Assembly (NCBI GenBank): GCA_963719855.1
Contig: CAVRDK010000001.1
Location: 868,001 to 932,000, forward strand
Length of the DNA stretch: 64,000 nucleotides
Direction: 5' to 3'
From: CAIQPV01 sp963719855
Lineage (GTDB): Bacteria; Pseudomonadota; Gammaproteobacteria; Burkholderiales; Gallionellaceae
Shown: in pieces, positions 9,406 to 17,877 of the stretch
Layout: every line of letters begins with the position of its first letter
How positions within the stretch are numbered: the first letter of the stretch is position 1
Position numbers and translations under genes: made by a program
The notes under the pieces: generated by a model
Told to the model about the DNA's origin: nothing
The model's database searches: none
What the model saw: the letters and a program-made list of their open reading frames with translations, nothing else

Positions 9406-10523
9406 CTTTTCATCATTTCAATAAACTTGTCGAATAAATAATCCACATCATGCGGCCCCGGGCTGGCTTCGGGATGACCCTGAAAGCAGAACGCGGGTTT
9501 GTCGGTCAACTCAAAACCTTGCAGCGTGCCGTCGAACAGCGAGACATGGGTGACACACGCATTCGCGGGCAACGTCGCCGCATCCACCGCAAAACCGTGG
9601 TTCTGGCTGGTAATCATCACGCGCTTGCTCTGCATATCCTGCACCGGATGGTTTGCACCGCGATGGCCGAACTTCATCTTCACCGTCTTCGCCCCTACGG
9701 CCAACCCCAGAATCTGATGTCCGAGACAAATACCGAACAGCGGCACGCCCGCTTCAATGAACTTGCGCGTCGCGTTAATCGCGTAATCGCACGGCTCAGG
9801 GTCGCCGGGACCGTTGGACAGAAATACGCCGTCCGGCTTCAGCGCCAGCACGCCGGCTGCATTCGTTTTGGCAGGTACCACGGTGATCTTGCAGCCGCGC
9901 TCCGCCAACATGCGTAGAATGTTGCGCTTCACGCCGAAGTCATAAGCCACCACATGGAATTTCGTGTTGTCCACATCGCGATAGCCTTGGCCCAGCTTCC
10001 ATTCGCGTTGCGTCCAGTCGTATTGCTTTTCGCTGCTCACCACTTGCGCCAAATCCATGCCCGCCAGCCCGGCAAAACCGCGCGCCGCTGCTAGCGCGGC
10101 CTCTACGTCGCCGCCGGTAGCAATGCAGCCGTTTTGCGCACCTTTTTCACGCAGGATGCGCGTTAGTTTGCGGGTATCGATGTCGGCAATGGCCACCACG
10201 TTATTGGCCTTGAGGTAATCGGACAGAGACTGCGTGCTGCGGAAGTTGCTCACGACCATCGACAAGTCGCGGATCACCAATCCGCTGGCGAACACCTGGC
10301 GCGATTCCACATCTTCGGTATTTACGCCCACGTTGCCGATGTGCGGGTAAGTCAGTGTAACGATTTGTTTACAGTAAGACGGATCGGTAAGGATTTCCTG
10401 ATAGCCGGTCATCGCGGTGTTGAACACTACCTCGCCGACACTGCTACCGGAAGCGCCAATGGCAATACCCCGAAACACCGTCCCATCGGCTAATACAAGA
10501 ATGGCGGGGTTCGTTTGCAGCAC
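9393..10523 (-). CDS. carA: Carbamoyl-phosphate synthase small (glutaminase) subunit
   Basis: Hydrolyses glutamine and passes ammonia to CarB. The 376 residues match the family. The N-terminal CPSase domain is followed by a class I glutamine amidotransferase domain. Its nucleophile Cys is in FGICLGHQILG, and the catalytic His and Glu are in GHPEASPGPHD. The start is a GTG at 10523-10521 with GGAG about 8 nt upstream. First gene of carA-carB-greA. Confidence 0.96.
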   Translation of the reverse strand: MLQTNPAILVLADGTVFRGIAIGASGSSVGEVVFNTAMTGYQEILTDPSYCKQIVTLTYPHIGNVGVNTEDVESRQVFASGLVIRDLSMVVSNFRSTQSLSDYLKANNVVAIADIDTRKLTRILREKGAQNGCIATGGDVEAALAAARGFAGLAGMDLAQVVSSEKQYDWTQREWKLGQGYRDVDNTKFHVVAYDFGVKRNILRMLAERGCKITVVPAKTNAAGVLALKPDGVFLSNGPGDPEPCDYAINATRKFIEAGVPLFGICLGHQILGLAVGAKTVKMKFGHRGANHPVQDMQSKRVMITSQNHGFAVDAATLPANACVTHVSLFDGTLQGFELTDKPAFCFQGHPEASPGPHDVDYLFDKFIEMMKRAGS

Positions 10524-10542
10524 CTAAATACTCCAACATGAA

Positions 10543-10682
10543 GGGCGCCTCTAGAAATCCAATTTTCGTCGCTATACTGCGTTGCTCACAAAAAATTACT
10601 TCTTACATATCAGGCATATGTGACGTCGTAATTTTTTGCTCGCGCCTTACCTAGCTTAGAAACTTGGCTTTTTAGAGACCCC
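10543..10682 (-). repeat. Dispersed palindrome-containing repeat, copy 2
   Basis: Reverse-complement relative of 5467-5580, lying immediately upstream of carA. In the minus direction it runs from a CCAAGTTTC block through A-rich and T-rich arms around a CATATG centre to a GCGACGAAAATTGG segment. It occupies most of the carA leader, so the carAB promoter is either inside or upstream of it. Confidence 0.6.
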
Positions 10683-10700
10683 CTGAAGATTACATAAAGA

Positions 10701-10729
10701 AGCGGGACGAACCGTTCGTTCATCCCGCT
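10701..10729 (-). terminator. Hairpin downstream of the aminotransferase gene
   Basis: The arm AGCGGGACGAAC at 10701-10712 pairs with GTTCATCCCGCT at 10718-10729, with one mismatch and a 5-nt loop. Read on the minus strand it is followed by TTCTTTATG, only a weak T-tract. It may terminate the aminotransferase transcript before carA. Confidence 0.45.
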
Positions 10730-10800
10730 CTGATTTAGTGCGAATTATACCCGATAGCAAGGGTGGCATCAAATGCTGCCGCAACATGCCTTTTGACAGC

Positions 10801-11994
10801 TTATGCGAACGCTTTCGCGATACGTTCCAGCGCTTGCTTAAGATTTTCCATCGAAGTGGCAAAAGACAAACGCATGTAACCCTCGCTGCCGAAAGCCGAA
10901 CCGGGCACTACGGCCACTCCGGCATGTTCCAGCAAATATTCAGACAGCGCGATGTCAGTTGCTGCCTTGATCGTTCCGCGTTGATGCAGTTTGGCAATTG
11001 CCCCGCGCGCATCCGGGAAAGCGTAGAACGCGCCGCCTGCCATGATGCACTGCACGCCGGGAATCTTGTTTAACTCATTCACCACAAACAGATGCCGCTC
11101 GCGGAACGCCTTCACCATCGGCGTAATGCAACCTTGATCGCCGTTCAATGCCGCTTCCGCCGCCACTTGTGAAATCGAAGTCGGATTGGATGTGCTTTGC
11201 GACTGTACGTTCTCCATCGCCGTGATGATGTTTTCCGGCCCCGCCGCATAGCCGATGCGCCAGCCGGTCATGGAGTAAGCCTTGGAGACGCCGTTCAGCA
11301 CCATGGTGCGCGGATATAGATCGGGACAGGCATTCAGAATGTTGGCGAACTTTGCATCGGTCAGCGCGACGTGCTCATACATATCATCGGTGGCGATGAG
11401 AATATTCGGATGCTTGCGCAATACCTCGCCCAACGCCTGCAAATCCTCCAGCGTATATACGGCACCGGACGGATTACTCGGGCTGTTGATCACCACCATT
11501 TTGGTTCTGGGAGTGATTGCCGCTTCCAGTTGCGCGGCGGTCATCTTGAAACCCTGCTCGATGCCCGCCTCCACGATCACCGGCTTACCTTCGGCGATAA
11601 TCACGATGTCGGGATAAGACACCCAGTAAGGCGCGGGAATAATCACTTCATCGCCGGGGTTGATGAATGCCAGCGCGAGATTGAAAAAGCTCTGCTTGCC
11701 GCCGCACGAAACCAGAATCTGCTTCGCGGTGTAATCCAGCCCATTGTCGCGCTTGAACTTGGCGATGACGGCTGCTTTAAGCGAGGGCGTACCGCCCACT
11801 GCGGTGTATTTGGTAAAGCCCCTGTTGATCGCGCCTATGGCCGCGTCCTTAATGTGTTGCGGCGTATCGAAATCCGGCTCGCCCGCACCTAATCCGATAA
11901 TGTCTTTGCCTTCTGCTTTCAATTTCGCTGCACGCGCGGTAACAGCAAGAGTGGGAGAAGGTTTAATGGCCTGTACGCGTTTGGAGAGTTCCAA
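10801..11994 (-). CDS. aspC: PLP-dependent aspartate-type aminotransferase
   Basis: A class I aminotransferase of the bacterial aspartate/prephenate type, probably interconverting aspartate and oxaloacetate. Seen: GLGAGEPDFDTP near the N-terminus, the NSPSNPSGAVY substrate/cofactor region, and the PLP-lysine motif SKAYSMTGWRIG, with an arginine-containing C-terminal RLSFA. I prefer the TTG at 11994 (397 residues) because AAGGG lies 6 nt upstream and homologues start near ELSKRVQAIKPS. Another TTG at 12021 is possible. The exact substrate cannot be set from sequence, so the symbol is provisional. Confidence 0.85.
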   Translation of the reverse strand: MELSKRVQAIKPSPTLAVTARAAKLKAEGKDIIGLGAGEPDFDTPQHIKDAAIGAINRGFTKYTAVGGTPSLKAAVIAKFKRDNGLDYTAKQILVSCGGKQSFFNLALAFINPGDEVIIPAPYWVSYPDIVIIAEGKPVIVEAGIEQGFKMTAAQLEAAITPRTKMVVINSPSNPSGAVYTLEDLQALGEVLRKHPNILIATDDMYEHVALTDAKFANILNACPDLYPRTMVLNGVSKAYSMTGWRIGYAAGPENIITAMENVQSQSTSNPTSISQVAAEAALNGDQGCITPMVKAFRERHLFVVNELNKIPGVQCIMAGGAFYAFPDARGAIAKLHQRGTIKAATDIALSEYLLEHAGVAVVPGSAFGSEGYMRLSFATSMENLKQALERIAKAFA

Positions 11995-12075
11995 GATTTT
12001 CCCTTTTCGGCTTCCCAACAAGGTTTTGGTGGGAGTTATTTTGAATGCAAAGTTGGTTAAGGGGGTGAATTATAC

Positions 12076-12227
12076 TTAATTTGGATAAAGAATGTCCGAT
12101 GACGATACGTTCAAATTCTTCGAGAAAGCGCCAGCGACCACAGACTCAGCGTGTTCGCTGTAAAAATCCAGAGCGTTGGCAATATCATGCTCCGCTCCGG
12201 GGTGGAGCGAGTCCCGCTTGAGTGTAG
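12076..12227 (-). pseudogene. Truncated ParE/RelE-type toxin fragment
   Basis: On the minus strand the peptide LHPGAEHDIANALDFYSEH followed by AESVVAGAF resembles the N-terminal part of ParE/RelE-family toxins. It then ends after about 45 codons, far short of the usual 90-100. Its 5' side is fused to a degenerate attC-like segment (12211-12230) and the first IS91 copy. I read it as the remains of a toxin cassette. The family call rests on a short stretch. Confidence 0.4.
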
Positions 12228-12230
12228 GGT
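12211..12230. other. Degenerate attC-like end
   Basis: This 20-bp stretch aligns without gaps to the right end of the intact attC-like site at 15187-15250 (GTCCCGCT shared, then several mismatches, ending GGT). The core GTTRRRY has decayed. It marks the left junction of the first IS91 copy. Confidence 0.4.
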
Positions 12231-12340
12231 TGAACGAAGCCGCTATCGCGGAGAAATGCCCCCCATCAATTTGATGCAGTGTCACAATTTATCCTCGGCC
12301 CGAAAGGGATTTTTTGAACTCTATCACGAGGATAATGACA

Positions 12341-13248
12341 ATGGAACACGAATTTCCGCAGCCGTTTGCAACGCATTACAATACCCTGCTCAAGCGTTTG
12401 AAGCTGCGCGGGATGCAGCCCAAGACGATTGAATCATACAGCCACGGCGTGTGCCGGGCTGCTGCGTATTTCGACTATCGCATCGATGATTTGAACAAAG
12501 ATCAGTTGACCGATTATTTCGCGCAGATTCTGGATCATCTGTCGTGGAGCACACTCAAGTGTGATTTGTATGGGCTGAAGTTCTATTACGCCTATGTGCT
12601 GGACAAACCCTGGCCGGGTGCCGAATTGACCAAAGCGCCCAAAGTGTCGCGCCTGCCGGACATCGTGACGGTGGAGCAGATGCAGCACATCGTGGATGCC
12701 ACACGGGTACTCAGCTACCGGGTGTTCTTTTTTGTCCTGTACAGCATGGGGTTGCGCCTGGGTGAAGGTTTGCAGTTGCAGGTTGGCGACATCGATGCGG
12801 ATCGGATGCGGGTGCATGTCCGGGATGCCAAGGGTAACCGGGATCGCCTGGTGCCGCTGCCTGCATCTACGCTTGCTGTGTTGCGCGAGTTCTGGAAAGT
12901 GCATCGCAACCCGGTGCTGATGTTTCCCAACCGCCAGAAAGGACTCGGAGGCGCATCGGGTGCCACGACGCACATGGATCGTGGCGGCGTGCAACAGGCA
13001 TTGCGCCAAGTCACCGGGCAGATCGGTTTAAAAAAAGAATTACGCCGCATTGCCTGCGCCATTCCTATGCAACTCATCTGATCGAAGCGGGCGTTGACTT
13101 GCTCGAAGTGCAAAAAATTCTCGGTCACCACTCGGTGATCACTACCAGCCGCTACACCCATCTCACCGAACAGCGCAAAGAATTTGCCGAAGAGTACATC
13201 AATAATCTGATGAACCGGATCAAGGTCGGCTGGAACAGGGTTGTATGA
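12341..13248 (+). CDS. IS91-associated tyrosine recombinase, -1 frameshift (copy 1)
   Basis: Phage-integrase-family protein encoded in two frames. Frame one runs from ATG 12341 (GAGG about 9 nt upstream) through an N-terminal SAM-like domain (LRGMQPKTIESYSHG) to the catalytic Arg region MGLRLGEGLQLQ and ends at 13081. At a run of seven A residues near 13030 a -1 shift continues into HCLRHSYATHL, LGHHSVITTSRYTH (catalytic His and Tyr) and ends at 13248. Neither frame alone has all catalytic residues. Both copies carry the same shift, so it is either programmed slippage or a lesion older than the duplication. Its stop overlaps the transposase ATG. Confidence 0.75.
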
Positions 13249-14324
13249 TGCGCCTCGCCGATATTGTGACCCAGTACGCGCCCGCTTTGCTCGAACAATA
13301 CGTTCACGAACTGCTGCCGGGCCATCTGAAAGCGTTGAGCGCGTTCCAACTGTGCCGGAGCGCAACCGCACCCAAGATGCTGCTGTCCTGCGACAGTTGC
13401 GACGAATCAAGCTGGCTACCGCATTCCTGCGGCAACCGGCATTGTCCGCAGTGCCAGGCTTATGAATCGCAGCGCTGGATTGACAAGCAGTTGCAGAAAT
13501 TGGTGCCGGGCGAGTATTTTATGATCACGTTTACTTTGCCCGCACAATTCCGTTCGCTGGCCTGGCACCACCAGCGCGAGCTGTACGAACTCATCATCCG
13601 CAACGCCTGGGCCACAGTAAACACTTTCAGCCAGAACGACAAAAGACTGCGTGGCACCACGGGTGCGGTGACGGTGTTGCACACGCACAACCGCCAGCTG
13701 GGTTTCCATCCCCATGTGCATCTGGTGATGCCGTCGGTCGCGTTTGATGCCAAGCAGCGGTTGTGGCGTAACAAGAATTCGGGCTACCTGTTCGACCACA
13801 AAGCACTGGCCAAAGTATTCCGTGCCAAGATGCTGGAGGGCATCAAACAGGCGGGATTAAAACTGCCCGACCGTTATCCCGAAGAGTGGGTCGCCGATTG
13901 CAAAGCGGTGGGTTCCGGTCAGAAGGCATTGGTGTATCTGGGGCGGTATTTGTATCGCGGGGTGCTGCCAGAGAAGAACATCCTGGCAAACCGGGACGGC
14001 AACGTCACGTTCCGCTACCAGAACAGCGAAACCCGGAAGATGGAAATCCGCACGTTGAGCGGTGTGGAGTTCCTGCGCAAAATCCTGCTGCACATTCTCC
14101 CGAAGGGATTCAGGCGTGCGCGCAATTTCGGCTTTCTGCACCCCAACAGCAAGCTGGTCAAACTGGTGCAAATGATCAAACAGGTGGCGATTCCACCACC
14201 CCAACCGCGTCCGGTGGTGAGCTGCACCTGCTGCGGCAAGCCGATGCGAATTGTGCGTACGCGGGTAAAGTGCGCGGGGGATGCATCACGCAGCTTGGTA
14301 TCGATCAGGGAGACCGCCATGTAG
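13245..14324 (+). CDS. IS91-family transposase (copy 1)
   Basis: HUH-type rolling-circle transposase of 359 residues. Seen: an N-terminal zinc-binding region (CDSCDE, then HSCGNRHCPQCQ at about 46-71), the HUH motif HPHVHLVMP, and the catalytic tyrosine region YLGRYLYRG. The C-terminus has a second CTCCGKP cysteine cluster. ATG 13245 overlaps the recombinase stop (ATGA), implying coupling; a second ATG follows directly. Expected to nick at the element end and transpose by rolling circle. Confidence 0.88.
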   Translation: MMRLADIVTQYAPALLEQYVHELLPGHLKALSAFQLCRSATAPKMLLSCDSCDESSWLPHSCGNRHCPQCQAYESQRWIDKQLQKLVPGEYFMITFTLPAQFRSLAWHHQRELYELIIRNAWATVNTFSQNDKRLRGTTGAVTVLHTHNRQLGFHPHVHLVMPSVAFDAKQRLWRNKNSGYLFDHKALAKVFRAKMLEGIKQAGLKLPDRYPEEWVADCKAVGSGQKALVYLGRYLYRGVLPEKNILANRDGNVTFRYQNSETRKMEIRTLSGVEFLRKILLHILPKGFRRARNFGFLHPNSKLVKLVQMIKQVAIPPPQPRPVVSCTCCGKPMRIVRTRVKCAGDASRSLVSIRETAM

Positions 14325-14542
14325 CGCAGCGTACCCCGCAAACCTGCTGCAACCAGCAGGTGCGGCAAAACTCATTCTGAAAACGGCTGTAATCGCATAA
14401 ATCAGCCACTTTTGGCACTGAAATTGGCGGTGTCATTTTGCTGAAAGTGGCTTTTTAAAATATCAGGGGGCATCTCAGCCCTTCGTTGCGAGGCCGGATT
14501 AAGGAGATATTTGCATAGCGTTTGTGAGGCCCCACCGGGCGC

Positions 14543-14605
14543 GTCCAACAAACGGTTAAGATCGTGGCTCGCTTCGCGATCGCGATCTAACCTTAATCGT
14601 TAGGC
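14543..14605. other. attC: attC-like integron recombination site (1)
   Basis: A 63-bp imperfect palindrome bounded by GTCCAAC (14543-14549, RYYYAAC) and GTTAGGC (14599-14605, GTTRRRY), the core sites of integron attC. The inner arm GTTAAGATCG pairs with CGATCTAAC leaving one extra A, as in the extrahelical bases of attC. The outer spacers are 5 and 7 nt, and TTCGCGA lies in the loop. The stop codon of the neighbouring toxin gene lies within GTTAGGC read on the minus strand. Confidence 0.7.
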
Positions 14606-14896
14606 TCTCGCCTGCCAAATGGCGGGATTTCTGTTGCCATGAAATACCGCCAAGACAACAATACGATGTGACTCTGCACGGAAATAAACGCTGTATGGAA
14701 AACGATTGGCGACGACACGCCGAATGTCTTTGAGAACAACGGAAAACTGAAGAGGGCTTTTAGATGCCAGTAATACGCAACGATCAATTTCAGCAATGAA
14801 CTCAAGCCCAAGGCCAAGCCGCTTGCCTTCATACCATGCACTTGCTTCGATGAACTCTGCGCTTGCGGCACGATGAAAAGTGATGGGCAGGCTCAT
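14600..14896 (-). CDS. ParE/RelE-family toxin
   Basis: A 98-residue type II toxin-like protein. Seen: FHRAASAEFIEASAWYEGK, GLGLEFIAEID and the C-terminal IRRVVANRFPYSVYF, RIVVLAVFHGNR, all typical of ParE/RelE folds. It overlaps the upstream antitoxin gene by 4 bp (ATGA). Its TAA stop lies in the core of the adjacent attC-like site, as is common for cassette genes. The target (gyrase or ribosome) cannot be set. Confidence 0.85.
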   Translation of the reverse strand: MSLPITFHRAASAEFIEASAWYEGKRLGLGLEFIAEIDRCVLLASKSPLQFSVVLKDIRRVVANRFPYSVYFRAESHRIVVLAVFHGNRNPAIWQARA

Positions 14897-15120
14897 TGCC
14901 TGATTTTGGCAAGAGCGGCTGCTTTTACGTCATTCCATGAAACAACATCATTTGGATTCGCCAGATAGTCGGCGAGACGGCGATCAAGCTCCGTTTTCTG
15001 CGCTTCTGTCAACGATGGCGCGGCACCACGACTGACTATGCCATCCCAGATGGCCTCAACCAACTCAATCTGCTCGTCAATATCGAGCACGCTTGCTTGC
15101 TGTAAGAGTTGTGTATTCAT
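14893..15120 (-). CDS. Addiction-module antitoxin (ParE partner)
   Basis: A 75-residue acidic protein of the short 'putative addiction module component' type. Seen: SVLDIDEQIELVEAIWDGI and LTEAQKTELDRRLADYLANP, with SWNDVKA near the C-terminus. The start at 15120 is preferred because GGAG lies about 7 nt upstream; an in-frame ATG at 15132 is the alternative. It precedes and overlaps the toxin, the usual order. The pair is bounded by attC-like sites at 14543-14605 and 15187-15250, so it forms one mobile cassette. Confidence 0.82.
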   Translation of the reverse strand: MNTQLLQQASVLDIDEQIELVEAIWDGIVSRGAAPSLTEAQKTELDRRLADYLANPNDVVSWNDVKAAALAKIRQ

Positions 15121-15186
15121 GACCTGCTCCATTCAAAGCTAGTAAGGTAATTTTAGCGCGCTTCGCACCCTATGTCGAACACACAT

Positions 15187-15250
15187 GCCTAACGTTAAGT
15201 TGAGGGGCTGACGCGGGCTGCTTCGCGGCAGTCCCGCTCGAACGTTAGGT
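15187..15250. other. attC: attC-like integron recombination site (2)
   Basis: A 64-bp imperfect palindrome from GCCTAAC (15187-15193) to GTTAGGT (15244-15250), both matching integron core consensus. The arms continue inward, with AACGTT on both sides, GTTGAG opposite CTCGAAC and GGGCTG opposite CAGTCCC, around a CTTCGCGG loop. Spacing of the inner arms is unequal, so orientation is unclear. It separates the ParE cassette from the second IS91 copy. Confidence 0.7.
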
Positions 15251-15360
15251 TGAACGAAGCCGCTATCGCGGAGAAATGCCCCCCATCAATTTGATGCAGT
15301 GTCACAATTTATCCTCGGCCCGAAAGGGATTTTTTGAACTCTATCACGAGGATAATGACA

Positions 15361-16268
15361 ATGGAACACGAATTTCCGCAGCCGTTTGCAACGCATTACA
15401 ATACCCTGCTCAAGCGTTTGAAGCTGCGCGGGATGCAGCCCAAGACGATTGAATCATACAGCCACGGCGTGTGCCGGGCTGCTGCGTATTTCGACTATCG
15501 CATCGATGATTTGAACAAAGATCAGTTGACCGATTATTTCGCGCAGATTCTGGATCATCTGTCGTGGAGCACACTCAAGTGTGATTTGTATGGGCTGAAG
15601 TTCTATTACGCCTATGTGCTGGACAAACCCTGGCCGGGTGCCGAATTGACCAAAGCGCCCAAAGTGTCGCGCCTGCCGGACATCGTGACGGTGGAGCAGA
15701 TGCAGCACATCGTGGATGCCACACGGGTACTCAGCTACCGGGTGTTCTTTTTTGTCCTGTACAGCATGGGGTTGCGCCTGGGTGAAGGTTTGCAGTTGCA
15801 GGTTGGCGACATCGATGCGGATCGGATGCGGGTGCATGTCCGGGATGCCAAGGGTAACCGGGATCGCCTGGTGCCGCTGCCTGCATCTACGCTTGCTGTG
15901 TTGCGCGAGTTCTGGAAAGTGCATCGCAACCCGGTGCTGATGTTTCCCAACCGCCAGAAAGGACTCGGAGGCGCATCGGGTGCCACGACGCACATGGATC
16001 GTGGCGGCGTGCAACAGGCATTGCGCCAAGTCACCGGGCAGATCGGTTTAAAAAAAGAATTACGCCGCATTGCCTGCGCCATTCCTATGCAACTCATCTG
16101 ATCGAAGCGGGCGTTGACTTGCTCGAAGTGCAAAAAATTCTCGGTCACCACTCGGTGATCACTACCAGCCGCTACACCCATCTCACCGAACAGCGCAAAG
16201 AATTTGCCGAAGAGTACATCAATAATCTGATGAACCGGATCAAGGTCGGCTGGAACAGGGTTGTATGA
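15361..16268 (+). CDS. IS91-associated tyrosine recombinase, -1 frameshift (copy 2)
   Basis: Same as the copy at 12341-13248. The first frame ends at 16101. A -1 shift at the seven-A run near 16050 restores the catalytic HCLRHSYATHL and SRYTH motifs, ending at 16268. See copy 1 for domains. Confidence 0.75.
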
Positions 16269-17344
16269 TGCGCCTCGCCGATATTGTGACCCAGTACGCG
16301 CCCGCTTTGCTCGAACAATACGTTCACGAACTGCTGCCGGGCCATCTGAAAGCGTTGAGCGCGTTCCAACTGTGCCGGAGCGCAACCGCACCCAAGATGC
16401 TGCTGTCCTGCGACAGTTGCGACGAATCAAGCTGGCTACCGCATTCCTGCGGCAACCGGCATTGTCCGCAGTGCCAGGCTTATGAATCGCAGCGCTGGAT
16501 TGACAAGCAGTTGCAGAAATTGGTGCCGGGCGAGTATTTTATGATCACGTTTACTTTGCCCGCACAATTCCGTTCGCTGGCCTGGCACCACCAGCGCGAG
16601 CTGTACGAACTCATCATCCGCAACGCCTGGGCCACAGTAAACACTTTCAGCCAGAACGACAAAAGACTGCGTGGCACCACGGGTGCGGTGACGGTGTTGC
16701 ACACGCACAACCGCCAGCTGGGTTTCCATCCCCATGTGCATCTGGTGATGCCGTCGGTCGCGTTTGATGCCAAGCAGCGGTTGTGGCGTAACAAGAATTC
16801 GGGCTACCTGTTCGACCACAAAGCACTGGCCAAAGTATTCCGTGCCAAGATGCTGGAGGGCATCAAACAGGCGGGATTAAAACTGCCCGACCGTTATCCC
16901 GAAGAGTGGGTCGCCGATTGCAAAGCGGTGGGTTCCGGTCAGAAGGCATTGGTGTATCTGGGGCGGTATTTGTATCGCGGGGTGCTGCCAGAGAAGAACA
17001 TCCTGGCAAACCGGGACGGCAACGTCACGTTCCGCTACCAGAACAGCGAAACCCGGAAGATGGAAATCCGCACGTTGAGCGGTGTGGAGTTCCTGCGCAA
17101 AATCCTGCTGCACATTCTCCCGAAGGGATTCAGGCGTGCGCGCAATTTCGGCTTTCTGCACCCCAACAGCAAGCTGGTCAAACTGGTGCAAATGATCAAA
17201 CAGGTGGCGATTCCACCACCCCAACCGCGTCCGGTGGTGAGCTGCACCTGCTGCGGCAAGCCGATGCGAATTGTGCGTACGCGGGTAAAGTGCGCGGGGG
17301 ATGCATCACGCAGCTTGGTATCGATCAGGGAGACCGCCATGTAG
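16265..17344 (+). CDS. IS91-family transposase (copy 2)
   Basis: 359 residues, identical in translation to the copy at 13245-14324, with the same zinc-binding cysteines, HPHVHLVMP HUH motif and YLGRYLYRG tyrosine motif. It looks intact and could act on both copies. Confidence 0.88.
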   Translation: MMRLADIVTQYAPALLEQYVHELLPGHLKALSAFQLCRSATAPKMLLSCDSCDESSWLPHSCGNRHCPQCQAYESQRWIDKQLQKLVPGEYFMITFTLPAQFRSLAWHHQRELYELIIRNAWATVNTFSQNDKRLRGTTGAVTVLHTHNRQLGFHPHVHLVMPSVAFDAKQRLWRNKNSGYLFDHKALAKVFRAKMLEGIKQAGLKLPDRYPEEWVADCKAVGSGQKALVYLGRYLYRGVLPEKNILANRDGNVTFRYQNSETRKMEIRTLSGVEFLRKILLHILPKGFRRARNFGFLHPNSKLVKLVQMIKQVAIPPPQPRPVVSCTCCGKPMRIVRTRVKCAGDASRSLVSIRETAM

Positions 17345-17562
17345 CGCAGCGTACCCCGCAAACCTGCTGCAACCAGCAGGTGCGGCAAAACTCATTCTGA
17401 AAACGGCTGTAATCGCATAAATCAGCCACTTTTGGCACTGAAATTGGCGGTGTCATTTTGCTGAAAGTGGCTTTTTAAAATATCAGGGGGCATCTCAGCC
17501 CTTCGTTGCGAGGCCGGATTAAGGAGATATTTGCATAGCGTTTGTGAGGCCCCACCGGGCTC

Positions 17563-17625
17563 GTCCAACAAACGGTTAAGATCGTGGCTCGCTTCGCGAT
17601 CGCGATCTAACCTTAATCGTTAGGC
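17563..17625. other. attC: attC-like integron recombination site (3)
   Basis: Identical to 14543-14605: GTCCAAC to GTTAGGC with the same stem, extra base and loop. The stop of the DUF2442 gene lies in its GTTAGGC core, read on the minus strand. Confidence 0.7.
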
Positions 17626-17877
17626 GTGTGCCGATGCAATCAAGGGAAAGGCGGAAGGGTTGCGTATGGATTCTACGTCCAAGTCAATGTCCAGCGCTGG
17701 CCAAAATAGGTGGCTTTCAGCGGGCAATTCAACCTCGCATAGCTGCTCTATTGTTGCGCCCCGAAACCACGGAAAATCAGTGAATGGCAAAAACAATTCT
17801 TCGTCTGCAAGCAATAGCCAGAAGCCGTGTTTTGAAACATTAGTGATTTCAGCTTGGAAAGTGGATGTGCCAGGCAT
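17620..17877 (-). CDS. DUF2442 domain protein
   Basis: An 85-residue protein. ITNVSKHGFWLLLADEELFLPF and FPWFRGATIEQL followed by WPALDIDLDVESI match the DUF2442 pattern. Such genes pair with DUF4160 genes, as here (29-bp overlap), and the pair is suspected to act as a toxin-antitoxin module. Its stop is embedded in the attC-like core, marking it as a cassette gene. Biochemical role not known. Confidence 0.75.
   Translation of the reverse strand: MPGTSTFQAEITNVSKHGFWLLLADEELFLPFTDFPWFRGATIEQLCEVELPAESHLFWPALDIDLDVESIRNPSAFPLIASAHA

Larger units (their letters stand above)
12228..14605 (+). mobile_element. IS91-family element with attC-like tail, copy 1
   Basis: A 2,378-bp segment repeated at 15248-17625. 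The only difference I see is one base (G at 14541, T at 17561). It contains a tyrosine recombinase gene with a frameshift, an overlapping IS91-type transposase, a terminator-like hairpin (arms 14403-14411 and 14444-14452 followed by T residues) and a 63-bp attC-like site at its right end. No target duplication is seen, in keeping with rolling-circle IS91 elements. The true IS termini within the unit cannot be fixed by eye. Confidence 0.8.
15248..17625 (+). mobile_element. IS91-family element with attC-like tail, copy 2
   Basis: Second copy of the 2,378-bp unit at 12228-14605, in direct orientation 3,020 bp away, with a single visible base difference (17561). It includes the recombinase with the same A-run shift, the transposase, the T-tailed hairpin and the attC-like site 17563-17625. 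The near-identity implies recent duplication by cassette capture, transposition or recombination. Confidence 0.8.
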
